Shown here: one piece after another, positions 20,701 to 30,484 of the stretch
Position numbering within the stretch: the stretch's first letter is position 1
How the letters are laid out: the number at the start of each line of letters is the position of its first letter
NCBI GenBank assembly: GCA_946965045.2
Contig: OX337233.1
Location: forward strand, 2,480,001-2,544,000
Length of the DNA: 64,000 nucleotides
Direction of reading: 5' to 3'
Origin: Epithemia pelagica
Lineage: Eukaryota; Bacillariophyta; Bacillariophyceae; Surirellales; Surirellaceae
Notes under the pieces: generated by a model
What the model saw: only the letters and a program-made list of their open reading frames with translations
Database searches by the model: none
Told to the model about the DNA's origin: nothing
Program-made: the position numbers and the translations under genes

Positions 20701-21769
20701 CCTAGATCCGCTGATTCCATCAACAACAGATGGAGGGAAGCAATCAACGACGAAAAGAACGAGAGCATCCAAGAGTGATTTGAAGACTGGTTTGTTGTGG
20801 AGTACGGCTATGACTCGATCCTCCTGGCGACCAGACAAAGACTACGTTTCTTGCGAGTGGTTACGCTCCTCCGTTAGCGGCAAAGACACTACAAATAATT
20901 ATCCTACGACTCCCAAGTCAGATGTGGAGCTCACTAGTAAGGAAGGAGATAAATTTTTGGCCCATTCGTCCTTTGTGTGTTTGAAAAGTGGAAAACTTGA
21001 CGCCGCTTTACGATTTGAACGCATGTCTCGGGAGTGTACGGATGAATTTGACGACGAGGAACAGAACCTTGTGAAGCTACAGCTGCCAGTCAGTTCGACT
21101 GTTTGCCAATGGGTACTGCAGCATTTTTACCATGGGGCCATAGTTGGACCCTTTCCTGAGAACAACGACCAACTCTTGGACAGTTTTTTTCAACTGTTGG
21201 ATTTTGCAGAGCAATACCTGTGTCCTTCTCTCGTGCAAGAAGTGGAAATGCGGATTCTGTCGGCTCGACCGAGACAATGCCACTGTTGTCATTGCTCTTT
21301 TCGAAATGAAACGAGTCTTGTCGAAAACGGTATGATATCGTGTACCTATGTGACGACGGGACCGTCTGCGTGTATCCAACCTGAATCAGCCTTGGAAGTT
21401 CTCGCCATTGCCTTGCATTACGTTGAAGGGGATTGCATGGGTAGCAGCGGATATGAACTCTTGGCTTCAACGGAGGAGTTCACGGGGCCGTCATGGAAAG
21501 CGCCAGACAGTACTAAATTCCACGTGTTTCGAGCCATGGAGCATTTGAGAGGAGTTTTAGCAGAGTATATTCTCCAAGAATTCCGTTTGATTTCTGAAAG
21601 TGTTATCTTTGATTTGCATTTTGAATCACAGGACACGAAGTTGACCGACGACCGAGACAAGCAGCAACGATGCGAGTCCCTCCTTCGCACTTGTCTGGAC
21701 ATTCTTGCCACCAGCCCAATCTTATCATCGTCAAGCCGTTCAGAGGATGCATCCAATGGGCGCAAGTGA
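17789..21769 (+). CDS. ankyrin-repeat and BTB/POZ protein
   Basis: A single 1326-aa frame with ATG at 17789. Residues 1 to about 470 are low-complexity and basic/polar (His, Gln, Arg, Thr runs), probably disordered. Ankyrin-type repeats follow (about 485-850): YPIHEAIRQNDEMALRTLL, ALHMAVSNGNEECAVVFL, TPIHLACR, TPLHVACASGRVDLVEAFL, TPLLAAVASGSVDVVMGLL, CALSWAVRARNVEMTLLLLEF and LIRVLVDAGANPYSKE. A BTB-like domain lies at about 1043-1155 (DVELTSKEGDKFLAHSSFVCLKSG, LPVSSTVCQWVLQHFYHG, LLDFAEQYLCPSLVQEVEMRIL). Ankyrin plus BTB proteins often serve as substrate adaptors for Cullin-3 ubiquitin ligases; that role here is inference. Its stop lies 21 bp from the convergent subtilase stop. Confidence 0.82.
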   Translation: MSALSETKATTVTTMSSSSFSLRANAPDFCPSSSLSYHQFEMVSSSSPTASTTDLIHTHAPQVMSSSFPVSSSVQKDHHHQEPPPRQRHSQRRRRPHKQRQEQPKTHHAARREPKPSDKNQSEPHHSDNTKAQHRNHHNHKRNKQNNHHPTQSNPDSRRSTEQRQGRGRQRERRQGKQKHQGSRPCTNANSEKDQREARDRRTNKSPPVEWEDSTAVTTVLWEESTAFPELVATTVNNNQEDTAKLFEHTTTQQGEEIHTKTNTATTCWSQAVPQSLFALPQDDPLVQPKDLLDDGISTTQKTELPASHLLQDSSSLVPLTLLSSKKNKTRVKNLKRIGQLSRSTASVSGPQVVETKDDQQTPSPPSPPSPLDLDLSTTERVESTGNPTQATSPPNPLGRRRRFNMTRLRDRWWDILNNLPQGDPVLSKNMLPLEEHHANMQDDDDDTSVDDNASPVPLNTQYQSSFLSSMEQPPLASHWMDYPYPIHEAIRQNDEMALRTLLSTSSMPFHADRGLESKDDQGMSALALSMQLHRPQLLAILLQSTREHALTPHVIHKKHHNKGTKITPKHYMLRHALHMAVSNGNEECAVVFLDFNIASVLAKNDTTDDTPIHLACRSSAPIGILYQCLKRMDNAMTTKVMSQKNKKGQTPLHVACASGRVDLVEAFLTHCSYSLLSKVLSVQDAEWQTPLLAAVASGSVDVVMGLLMWKGNNHKRIQEGGAKGHCALSWAVRARNVEMTLLLLEFNDSSSSLLPSVSTTTTTTTHGSVNSATANQGYNLVHSLYMAVRMMQQEMAPCDSVQLELIRVLVDAGANPYSKETPSGECALVLATETALDSVVVQIMVTSYDAYLDTIQKARRRDPFLRKQPESFFRGLEAQEEGTRVAAVREALLVALYRAWTTTEDASDGFIAIALTLLQRGHVKLDATSVDRLKHALQTVDRSCLVSESCFATKQMTLEASYQHPTKENPLDPLIPSTTDGGKQSTTKRTRASKSDLKTGLLWSTAMTRSSWRPDKDYVSCEWLRSSVSGKDTTNNYPTTPKSDVELTSKEGDKFLAHSSFVCLKSGKLDAALRFERMSRECTDEFDDEEQNLVKLQLPVSSTVCQWVLQHFYHGAIVGPFPENNDQLLDSFFQLLDFAEQYLCPSLVQEVEMRILSARPRQCHCCHCSFRNETSLVENGMISCTYVTTGPSACIQPESALEVLAIALHYVEGDCMGSSGYELLASTEEFTGPSWKAPDSTKFHVFRAMEHLRGVLAEYILQEFRLISESVIFDLHFESQDTKLTDDRDKQQRCESLLRTCLDILATSPILSSSSRSEDASNGRK

Positions 21770-21790
21770 ACATCCCATCTGGCCCTTTAA

Positions 21791-24700
21791 TTATGCCATT
21801 GTGTGCAGAAATCCTCCTACGATACCAAAGAGTAACACACCAATATGTTGTGTGAGGTGATGACTGGACGATGACCTTAATGAGATTCGTTCCGTTGTAG
21901 TTGTTGAAGAACGATTTAATCCATCGCGGTTTGTTCCAAATGCGTTGTTCACACCTACGGTAGAAGGTGGACGGGACGTGTTTGGGTTAGGGACAGCTTG
22001 TATTGGTGATGGGGAAGGGGGAGTTGACGGTATCGACGGAAGTTGGGATGGGTGCCGGGTTGGCGAGACGGAAGGGTGTTTCGTTGGAGAAGGAGAAGGT
22101 GGAGGTGTGGGAAGGAACAGTCTTGGAACGGTTTTCTCACTGCATATTTCCTCTACATTGCGCTTCACGTCAATTTTCGTATTGTGTGGTCTCTTCGATT
22201 CCGTGTCATTGTACAACCCACTCATCGCCTGCAATGCACGGCTTCCTGGGCAGTTGGAAGTGGCGGCGTTCCATCCAGTTCCTGGCCCTACCTTATAGGG
22301 AGTGTTGTCGAATGAGAGATTGTCTCGAGTTTGTTCCAATGGAAGGACGACGCTGGGAAATGGGATTGCAATAGCTTCGGACGATTGGACAGCAGCACCA
22401 GTGCTACCAGGACCACGGTACCCGTTGGAAAACAGCAGAAGTCCCAGAGCATAGGAATTGTAGATGCTGTTCACATCAGTGAGTATTTTGGGAAGCTTCG
22501 CCCCTGGAGCAATGTCGAAAGATGTTGCTGTGGACGCAATCGTGGATGGAACATTGATTGTCATGTACGCTGAGCTATCGTGCGGCTGTGATATTCTTGG
22601 ATACGTTGCTGACGAAAAGCTCACACCAATCGTACCAGAAGATGTTATCCCCATATCCTTCGAACATGCTCTTATGATAACTGTTGCGCTGTTTGTTGGA
22701 TGGTCTGCGACAAAGCCAGTGCATTCCCATTCACCTCCTGCTACCTTGAGTCTGCAGTCTGATGTGCCAATATCATTCGTTCGAGGACCGCGATTTGCCA
22801 AGACGTAGTCTTCGGTCGAGTCCCCATTAACATCAATTGAAACTTGGATCTCTGTGTTAGACAAAGATTGTCGACGTTCCCACAATTGAAATGCAAATTC
22901 GAGAATGAAGCCACAGGTGTCATCAACCTCGACTGTCCTGAACCCTATGTACTTAAAATCTGCTGGTGGCGACGTAGTCTCCCCGTTTTTGGGATTTGGT
23001 TCTGCGTCGTCCTCACTAACGACCAACAACTCATATAGTTCCATTTGTGCTGTGCCAGCCCCGTTATTTTCAAGGCCGATTGCAAAATCTGCAGGGAAAA
23101 TGTTGTTGTCCACGGGTAGGCGTTTCTTATTGGCCGTGACATCGGCAGCTTTCCGCAAAATACCGGTAAACGGAATGTTAATGTCATGACCAGTGGTTGA
23201 ACTAAGTGTAATCCATCCATCAATCTCATTCTTATCCAGTGTCCAGGCGCTTGCGGAGCTTAAACCACCCGAAGTCATATAGTTGGATGGTACCTTCGAG
23301 GCTTCAATAGAGAAAACCACTTCCATGGTCATTTTTTCTGAACAGGATTGTTGAGACGACGTTGGAGATAGGGACCTGGTGGTTATAGTCATTGCTCCAG
23401 AGAGCTGGACCATCAAGCTCCGAAACTCGGCTTGGGCAGTGATTTCTTGGCACCTGTCCACCATGCGTGTTACTTCAATCGTTCTTCGAATTTCCATGTT
23501 CTTTGAAACATCTACAACTCCAAGGGATATGGATGGTTGGCCATCAAATTCTGAGTATGCCCAAAAACTGGCCTCGACAGCCTTGGCAATGTCCACTTCC
23601 CCACTACCAGCCAGGGAGATTGGTGCCTCTGAGGAGCTACCAATCCGGTATTTAATTGTTTTGCGAGCATTGTTCATGAGTATAGCTTTGATGGCAAAGG
23701 CAGAACACTCGGTGCATTTGGATACGACAATGGCGGCTGCTCCTGCAACAACGGGGCTCGAGTACGAAGTTCCTTGTGCGGTGAATCCATCAGAACCTTT
23801 TCCAGAGTTGGCCACAATCATCTTGTCCCCGGGTGCACTGATATCAGGTTTTAATATGCTGAGAGTACCCGGCCCTCTGGCAGAAAAAGATGCCATGAAT
23901 CCATGGGGCTGAGTGGTGGTTGCTCCGACGGTGATGGCGTTAAAGACATTAGCTATTCCTCCAAGAATGAAAGGCCTGTTTCCAAAGTTTCCGCTGGGCA
24001 CAACAATTGTCATACCAAGCAACGTAGCATAACGCTCAATCACTCGAGCAAGCATGTGATAGTATCCATTGGCAAATCGCTGTCCAAGAGAAACTGTGCG
24101 CACACAAGAAAGGACAGCTCAGTTTTGAGCCAGATAAATATCTTTCCAACGCGACATAATTTTTGTACGTACTGTTGACAACATCTGCTCCTTTTTTATT
24201 GGCGTAATCAAGTGCCGCAATCACAGCATAGTCTGGACATATACCTCTGTCGTTACATACTTTTGCCGCAATCAGTTCCACGTCGGGAGCCATGGCCAAA
24301 ATGGCCGTTGCCACTCCCGTTCCATGTCCCGATATTTGGTCGAGAGGATTCGTGTCCTCGTCCGTACTCGCAGCTCCACCGACAAAGTTATGGCCATCCA
24401 CGACACGCAGGGTAGGAAAGAGGCCATCGGCACGTGGACGAGTGCTAGCAGCGGCAGTTTCAAAGGCTGTTGTGGACCCTTCTCCCCCAAAGATGGAGTG
24501 GGTATAATCAATACCAGAGTCAATGACCGCCACTCGAACTCCTTGCCCTCCCAAACAGTGGTCCCTGCGCACTTTTCCTGCACCAAGGTATGTGTCGGCA
24601 ATGACACGAATATCCTGCGTCTCACCGGATAAATCTCGAATGCCGTCATGTGTATTTCCATTGTTATCCTCTCCAACAACGGATGAGTCCTCTGTCAAGT

Positions 24701-25097
24701 CGACAGAGTCTGAAACGGATACCACACCAGGAATCGTCTCAACCCATTCGTATACTTCGGTGTCTTCGGAGATCCCTGATACCGACAGAAAAATGGCATT
24801 TGCAGCATTTCGCTCCGCATGGAGAACTTGGACATTCTCTGCGTCGTAGTGGTCCATGATGGCCTGAATGATTCGAGACTGCTCTTTCTCCAGGTCTTCT
24901 GCATCTTCCGGAGCTAATAAATAGGGTGACACAGATCCTTCCACGACGATTCGACGTTGTGATGTTTCGGACGATCCAAAAACTCCAGTTTCCTCACTTT
25001 CTCTTCTTCGAGTGTAATAGGAGGGGCCATGTCCAAGGCCTTGTCTGTTCCATATCAAAAGAAACAAACATGCTCTCCACAGCCCAACATGCACCAT
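21791..25097 (-). CDS. secreted subtilisin-family serine peptidase (S8)
   Basis: Two exons, 25097-24173 and 24093-21791, with a 79-nt intron (GTACGT...CACAG). The junction restores the conserved DVVN-ISLG. The product is 1075 aa. ATG 25097 gives a signal-peptide-like start (MVHVGLWRACLFLLIW). The catalytic triad is visible: Asp in VAVIDSGID (about 190), His in SGHGTGVA (about 255) and Ser in GTSYSSPVVAG (about 416), with the oxyanion Asn in PSGNFG (about 342). A propeptide precedes the domain. The C-terminal half is unassigned and ends in a Ser/Pro/Thr-rich stretch (PPPSPSPTKHPSVSPT), then a short hydrophobic segment (IGVLLFGIVGGFLHTMA) that could anchor it in a membrane. It is likely an extracellular or endomembrane protease. 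Confidence 0.9.
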
Positions 25098-25570
25098 GAC
25101 TCCAACGCAGATAAGTTCGACCACGGAAAGAAGCACAGAGTCTCACAACCAAACTCACTTTTGTGTTTCCCTCAGTATGATATGTTGATCGATCGATTGT
25201 CGAAAGTCTGAACTGGGAAATTGTGCCGATCACAAATTCGTTCTGAGTTTCCGTTGGTCTCATGTCAACAGTTGGGGGTGTTACTGTAGGGCTATAGAAT
25301 ATAATAGCTTTGCCCCAAAATCATGTGCGTTAAATCAGTTTCAAATGATTCCCCGGTAGTCAACAATAGCCCTCCTACGAAGTTGGTCGGTTGGGCTCGG
25401 TATTTCTGTCGGGGAACTGTCGGGGACGGAGAGGCCATTCTGGCGACTCGTGCCAAAAAAATCCGGCGACGCACAAAATTTCCCAATCCGGATTCCATTC
25501 TCAACAGACGCAGTAAGGTCGCACATGATTCCTGATGATTCAGTCAATCTAATAATATCTTGCAACGAAC
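25098..25570. other. divergent intergenic region subtilase / hypothetical protein
   Basis: 473 bp between two divergent start codons; no gene seen. Open frames here (up to 70 codons) show no domain. Presumably two promoters. Confidence 0.45.
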
Positions 25571-26596
25571 ATGAGTTGGAATGCCATGACGAGCAACAAG
25601 CATCCGTTTCGTGGATTCTGTTGGAGAAGGTTGATGATAATATGCTTGTGCATCCTGATTGCAGTGAATGCTTCAGAGACCTCTGCGGCTGTGGACAAGC
25701 AAGGTGACAAGAGTGACAATGAGCATGGCAACGACCATGATCGCGCTCCGTCGTGGAACACATTTGCAACCAAATCGTCGGCTCAAGGAACTCGAAAACT
25801 ACGTCCCGAAACGTCAGATCGCTTGCAATTGCATCGAAGAAATACCATTGCTCCACCCAAAACGAATTGGACTCTGAGCGAAAAGTTTGAAACAATGTTA
25901 CCACCAGACCCGTGCTCATCGACGACAAGGACAAAACGACAAGACCGGGAAAGCGATTTTGCTGAAAGACTCCGACATGAAGAGGAAAGACCCTTAAATG
26001 ATCAGTCTGCTTCGTCAACGACCAAAACCAAAAGCTCCAATGGTTCGTCTTGGACCATCATTGGAGCCACGGCCAGTGTCGTGTTGGCGACAGTTGCCTT
26101 TTTTCCAAGCATGGTATGGACGGAATCAGCCAAGGCAATGAATATGATTGTATCTATTTATTCGCTCCGTCAGCTTTTCAAACCTTCTGATCTTGTGTTA
26201 CTAGCAAGCCAAACAGTCCTTCTTCATCCGGATACACGCGCCATGTTGCAAACACATGTTTGGCCCATGGTCCTCTCGACCTTGCAATCGCTGTTATTGG
26301 CCGAAGCATGGTCTTACTTTTGGAAGTTGATTTGGAAATCATTCCCTACAATTCAATTGAACAAATCTAAAGCTGGAGAGAAGACAAACACCTCGGTCTC
26401 GTACTGGTTACCGTCATGGATGAAAGTCTACTGGAAAGAAACCAATGGATTTTTGGATCGTTTACTATGTCGTGTGACAAAACGTATAGTACAAAAAGTG
26501 GTCCAAAAGAATATTCAGCAAGCCTTTGCTGTTTTTGCATCCAATGGCGCTACTGTCCTCCAACAACAATGGTTGACAAAGACGTCCGTTTCATGA
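25571..26596 (+). CDS. hypothetical membrane protein
   Basis: 341 aa, not recognised. ATG 25571 is followed by a basic stretch and a hydrophobic segment (about residues 18-36, WRRLMIICLCILIAV) that looks like a signal peptide or anchor. A polar, probably disordered region of about 120 aa follows, then a second hydrophobic segment (about 161-185, IIGATASVVLATVAFF) and a mostly helical C-terminal half with amphipathic stretches (LRQLFKPSDLVLLASQTVLL, VTKRIVQKVVQKNIQQAF). The frame is uninterrupted, and the codon pattern suits a real gene. It may be stramenopile- or diatom-specific. Endomembrane or plastid location is possible but not shown. Confidence 0.6.
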   Translation: MSWNAMTSNKHPFRGFCWRRLMIICLCILIAVNASETSAAVDKQGDKSDNEHGNDHDRAPSWNTFATKSSAQGTRKLRPETSDRLQLHRRNTIAPPKTNWTLSEKFETMLPPDPCSSTTRTKRQDRESDFAERLRHEEERPLNDQSASSTTKTKSSNGSSWTIIGATASVVLATVAFFPSMVWTESAKAMNMIVSIYSLRQLFKPSDLVLLASQTVLLHPDTRAMLQTHVWPMVLSTLQSLLLAEAWSYFWKLIWKSFPTIQLNKSKAGEKTNTSVSYWLPSWMKVYWKETNGFLDRLLCRVTKRIVQKVVQKNIQQAFAVFASNGATVLQQQWLTKTSVS

Positions 26597-26794
26597 AATA
26601 CATGAGCGACAACAAAGTCTGACAAGCACAAACTGTCAATTGCAGCGCCCAGACCTTGTAGCTCATCGGCAACCAAGAAGGACGTCTCTGTCTCCTCTCA
26701 GAGTTGTAACAAGTGCAAAAGGTCGCAACAATTGTTCGAACACACGACACAGTTCATGACGTCGTTTGTAATTTTCCTTGTTTTCCTGGGCCTT

Positions 26795-27411
26795 TTACTT
26801 TGCGTCGTCGTCATCATCGTCATCTCCCTCCTCTTTCCCTTCTTCAATAATAAACTTTTTTAATTCACTCCACAACTGATCACGTTCCGCCCCTTCCACA
26901 GCACCCGTCAATTTGGCAGAAACTTCTTGGTGTCCCTCCGCAAACCACAATCGTACGACATGCGTGTCGCTTTCCTCGGCCAATGGCAAAGCATGGGAAT
27001 CTTCCAACCAAATCGGAGGTCCTGCAGCCAACAATCGTCTCAATTCGGCTTGACAATCCGTTTTCTTGACCCGCTCGACAAAGGTTGTAAATTGTTCCGC
27101 CAATAACTTTTCCACAATTGTCTTTTCATACAAACAGGGCTTCCATTTCAAGCTCGGATAACTTTGATATTCGACTGCAAGACAAGAATTCCAGAAAAAG
27201 AGAAGACCAAACATTGTAAGAAGAACTGAAATGAGAAAAACCATGTGCAGTGCCTTCATCTCGACTGAACAGTTCAAATACAAGATTTGTGTGCAAGCGA
27301 AACCACAACTTACAACTTACCGTAATTGCCATCTTCCACTGTAATATCCTCCATTGTACAAAGACACATCATGCCGTCGTAAGGCTCTCCATGCACTTTC
27401 TCATCGGCCAT
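26795..27411 (-). CDS. small two-exon protein of unknown function
   Basis: Exons 27411-27321 and 27174-26795, separated by a 146-nt intron (GTAAGT...TTGCAG). Splicing joins ...DGNY-VEYQSYP and gives a 156-aa soluble protein beginning MADEKVHGEPYD. The middle is well ordered (KWKPCLYEKTIVEKLLAEQF, CQAELRRLLAAGPPIWLED, THVVRLWFAEGHQEVSAKL), and the tail is a run of acidic residues ending DDDDDDDAK. Four Cys fall in the first half. No family recognised. The clean splice signals and phase-preserving junction strongly support a real gene. Confidence 0.72.
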
Positions 27412-27789
27412 GCTGTTCAATCTTGTTGTTGTTTTCCGGTTGGTGTTATTATGAGAGCGAGTCAATTGCCGCCAACATTGTGAAAGGCGAAAGCCGTCCC
27501 AGTCCAGGCGGGGTGAGTTGTTTAATCGCTCATGAGTCGTATAACGTAGATTCAATCCCCGACTTCTTCCTCCAGCTGATGATTTAGGAAATTCGAAGAG
27601 GGTGAAAGCGAAGAATGCTTGGGAGTATAGGGAAAACATCCCCGCGGAGGACTCTCATTACGATTTAATAGCTTTACGTAGAGTGACCACTTATGACGCG
27701 GGGGAGCGTCGTACGTAGTACACGACATTGCGCCCTCCACCCCACGTACAAAATTTTTTTGTGCGTTGGCGCATTGACGATTGACGACC
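27412..27789. other. divergent intergenic region
   Basis: 378 bp between the small two-exon gene and the methyltransferase gene, transcribed away from each other. No gene seen; both promoters are expected here. Confidence 0.45.
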
Positions 27790-28971
27790 ATGATGATAGC
27801 GGCCATTGCAACCCCCATGAACAAGGATGATGATAGCCATGGTGCTTTTCTTCGTGATAACAACAACAACAACAACAACGAGGAGTCTCCTGAACCACCC
27901 GATCCGGCAGATGTTCTCATGAGCCGAGGATTTTTCTTGCGAAAGTTGCGAGAGTTGGAACGACAAGACGAAGAAGCCCGTCGTCGTGCCGTCGAACTAC
28001 AACAATCAGAAGATTCCTCACACAAGGATTCTGCTATCAGCGATGTGTCGGAGGTATCGGACTGTATCCTAGACTACACATCCTATTTATCGCATCAAAG
28101 ATTCTACGACGATATGAAACATGTGGACTACCAATTCATTGATTTTGGACCCACCCGACCGATTGGACATGCCACGGAACAGGGGAGCAACGATCACCGA
28201 TTGGTGATTGAACAAGACAAGGCGTTGGGAAAAGGAGGGTTGTGTTGGGACGCTGCCTTTTGTCTGGGAGAACATTTGATTCGGACCAAGGACGAATGGC
28301 TGTCGTCGGAGCCAATGCGTGAACGACCAGAGGGCTTGGTGTCCATGGTTGAACTTGGAGCAGGCACTGGCGTGTGTGGGATGATGGTGGCCAAGGCCAT
28401 TTCGAATGTACATGTCAGTTTGACAGACCTCCCCAGCTTGCTCCCTCTTATGAGTCGGAATGCGATGCGCAACTTTGAACGTGATCATATCAGGTCTACT
28501 TCAACGACGATGATGAGTGACACTGCAACAACTATTTCTACGGAACCATTCCGAGACAGCGCATGTGATATTCTCGCGCCCCTCCTCGAGGGAGGTGGAA
28601 TGAAATCTCATGGCTTTGTGTCATGTTTCGAATTAGATTGGGACGATGTCGTTTCTTCCAGTCAAAATGGTTCGCAAACTCCGCCAAGGCATGGTTATGA
28701 CGTTGTGGTTGGGGCCGATGTCGTGGCGACTCTCTACAATCCAACATCCTTGGCTCAGACCATTCATACCGTTGCCAAGGATGAACATTCGTTGGTGTAT
28801 ATTAGTTTCAAGGAACGTTTGAGTACCATTCATCGACAATTTGAAGCCGAAATGGCCTTACGATTTCAACAGGTTGAAATCGTTTCCGCAGGGTCGGTGC
28901 AGTCACGAAATCGCAATCCAGACATTGGAATTCTCGTGGCTCGAGGCAAGAAACTATGGCTTTCTACATGA
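27790..28971 (+). CDS. METTL21-like protein (lysine) methyltransferase
   Basis: 393 aa from ATG 27790. The N-terminus is low-complexity with an Asn run (CAA/AAC repeat) and a charged helix (LRKLRELERQDEEARRR). The SAM-dependent methyltransferase fold begins near residue 150: GKGGLCWDAAFCLGEHL (the W-x-x-A box typical of METTL21/FAM86), motif I VELGAGTGVCGMMVAK (about 186), TDLPSLLPLMSRN, then YDVVVGADVVATLYN (about 304) in place of the family's DxxY-type box and VYISFKER in the following strand. The family (Methyltransf_16) methylates lysines of proteins such as VCP, Hsp70 and eEF1A; the substrate here is unknown. There is no intron. Confidence 0.8.
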   Translation: MMIAAIATPMNKDDDSHGAFLRDNNNNNNNEESPEPPDPADVLMSRGFFLRKLRELERQDEEARRRAVELQQSEDSSHKDSAISDVSEVSDCILDYTSYLSHQRFYDDMKHVDYQFIDFGPTRPIGHATEQGSNDHRLVIEQDKALGKGGLCWDAAFCLGEHLIRTKDEWLSSEPMRERPEGLVSMVELGAGTGVCGMMVAKAISNVHVSLTDLPSLLPLMSRNAMRNFERDHIRSTSTTMMSDTATTISTEPFRDSACDILAPLLEGGGMKSHGFVSCFELDWDDVVSSSQNGSQTPPRHGYDVVVGADVVATLYNPTSLAQTIHTVAKDEHSLVYISFKERLSTIHRQFEAEMALRFQQVEIVSAGSVQSRNRNPDIGILVARGKKLWLST

Positions 28972-30484
28972 GAATGCCATGCACATGCTCGCTGACCACC
29001 AGCATGGACCGTGACCGACCATTCACATTTGAGTTTTGCTCCCTTGGGAATGAAGGCTTTCCACTAAGGGGCTTTTCTTCTCGTTTAAGAACGGGGAGAC
29101 CAAGAAGAAACTCTCTGGAATCTTGATCCAGTTATGTTGGCTTGTGTCGAGCTTCTTGGACGCATTCGATGAAAGAGCTTCATGGCAGGTTGCTTCTTGT
29201 TAGCTGCTGATAAGCAAAGTAGAAACTCCAGTCTGGTTGTCGTTAATGACTGAATCCAATGTTGTTCCGTAACTGTGCCACTGTAACTACTGGACTACGA
29301 TAGAGCTAGCAATGGAAGAGAGAAGAGAGGTAGGTAGTTCCTCCGGAGCCTCTCATTTGTCTCGTCCGCGACCGCCATATGCCGACAATGACTCACGTGA
29401 CGAAAGCGATGATGTGTCGTGTGTCGTGTGACATTAAGGATCGACTTGAACTATAGGCCATGATACCCCGCCTTTCTTCGAGAGTCGAGAGTGAGATTTC
29501 AGATTGCGTTTGACGCATTCTGGTTGGCTTGTTGGCTGTTTTCGTCTGCTGTCGCGCTCCACAGTGTTCGCAATGGAACATCCTTCTCCTTTCTCCTCGC
29601 AGTTTGTCGTGGAGCCGTACGTTAGCTTTTAGCTTCCTCTAGTAGATACTCCTAGGTAGTCTATGGTCTTTGGATCCGTGGCTCGGTTTACCTAGTTTAC
29701 GGTGAAATAATAATGACACCATGTTGAAGCCAATTCCATGTCTTTGGAAGCAAAAAAATGAGCGGTGGCAGGCACGCGAGACTTTACTCTGATTCCAAAA
29801 GTACTCCCCATTGGTCGGAAGTGATGCAACTCTTGCCAAAAATTTGGCTCTTATAAATACGTTATTAGACTCAAACCGGGATCCCGTGACTCATTCCATT
29901 TACTCTCAAGAAGGACAAAGCATCCATGTGAAAATATACCCAAGGATAGTTTTCATGACACGCTCAGGATTATCATCGAGTTCCAAGTAAGACTTGTATC
30001 GTGAGTTATGCATGATTTGGCGCGCCGGGATTACCCCTGCCGTATTGCGGATGAGGGGATCGTTCTCTTGGAAGAAGGCCAAATATCTCGCAATCCCAAT
30101 TGTTGCAATAAGAAGCCATCAACATCCATCTCGAGATTGCGTACATCGTCATCCTCGTCGACCCTTTCGTTGATATTATTGCCGGCATCCGAAGACAAGC
30201 ACCGAGCGCACAGCGCACGCTTGCGGCATGAATTGTTCGCCTGCCGTCGTGGGAGTGAGGAGACGACGATATCTCTCTACACTTGTATATAGCACTTGTC
30301 TCTGTATCATTGTCATCGCCCGTCTGTCTCTTTGAGAGGCTTGCTCTGTTTCTCTCATCTTCTCTTATTTCGAGCGAACAACAAACTGTAGTAGCGGAAA
30401 CGAGCCCACCTCAGAGGAAGATTGACCACACATCTCCCCATTTTGTATGGTGTCCCTCTTCTTTTTCTAATCATCATCATCATC
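28972..30484. other. 1.5-kb intergenic region, no gene seen
   Basis: Only short open frames without domains on either strand. The right part includes the PMS2 leader, which ends in a CAT repeat immediately before the ATG. No tRNA, repeat or transposon end was recognised. Confidence 0.45.

Noticed and set aside
27500-27570. tRNA-like T-arm (AGATTCAATCCCCGACT)
   Set aside because: No acceptor, D or anticodon arm could be built around it; the likeness is limited to one short stretch.
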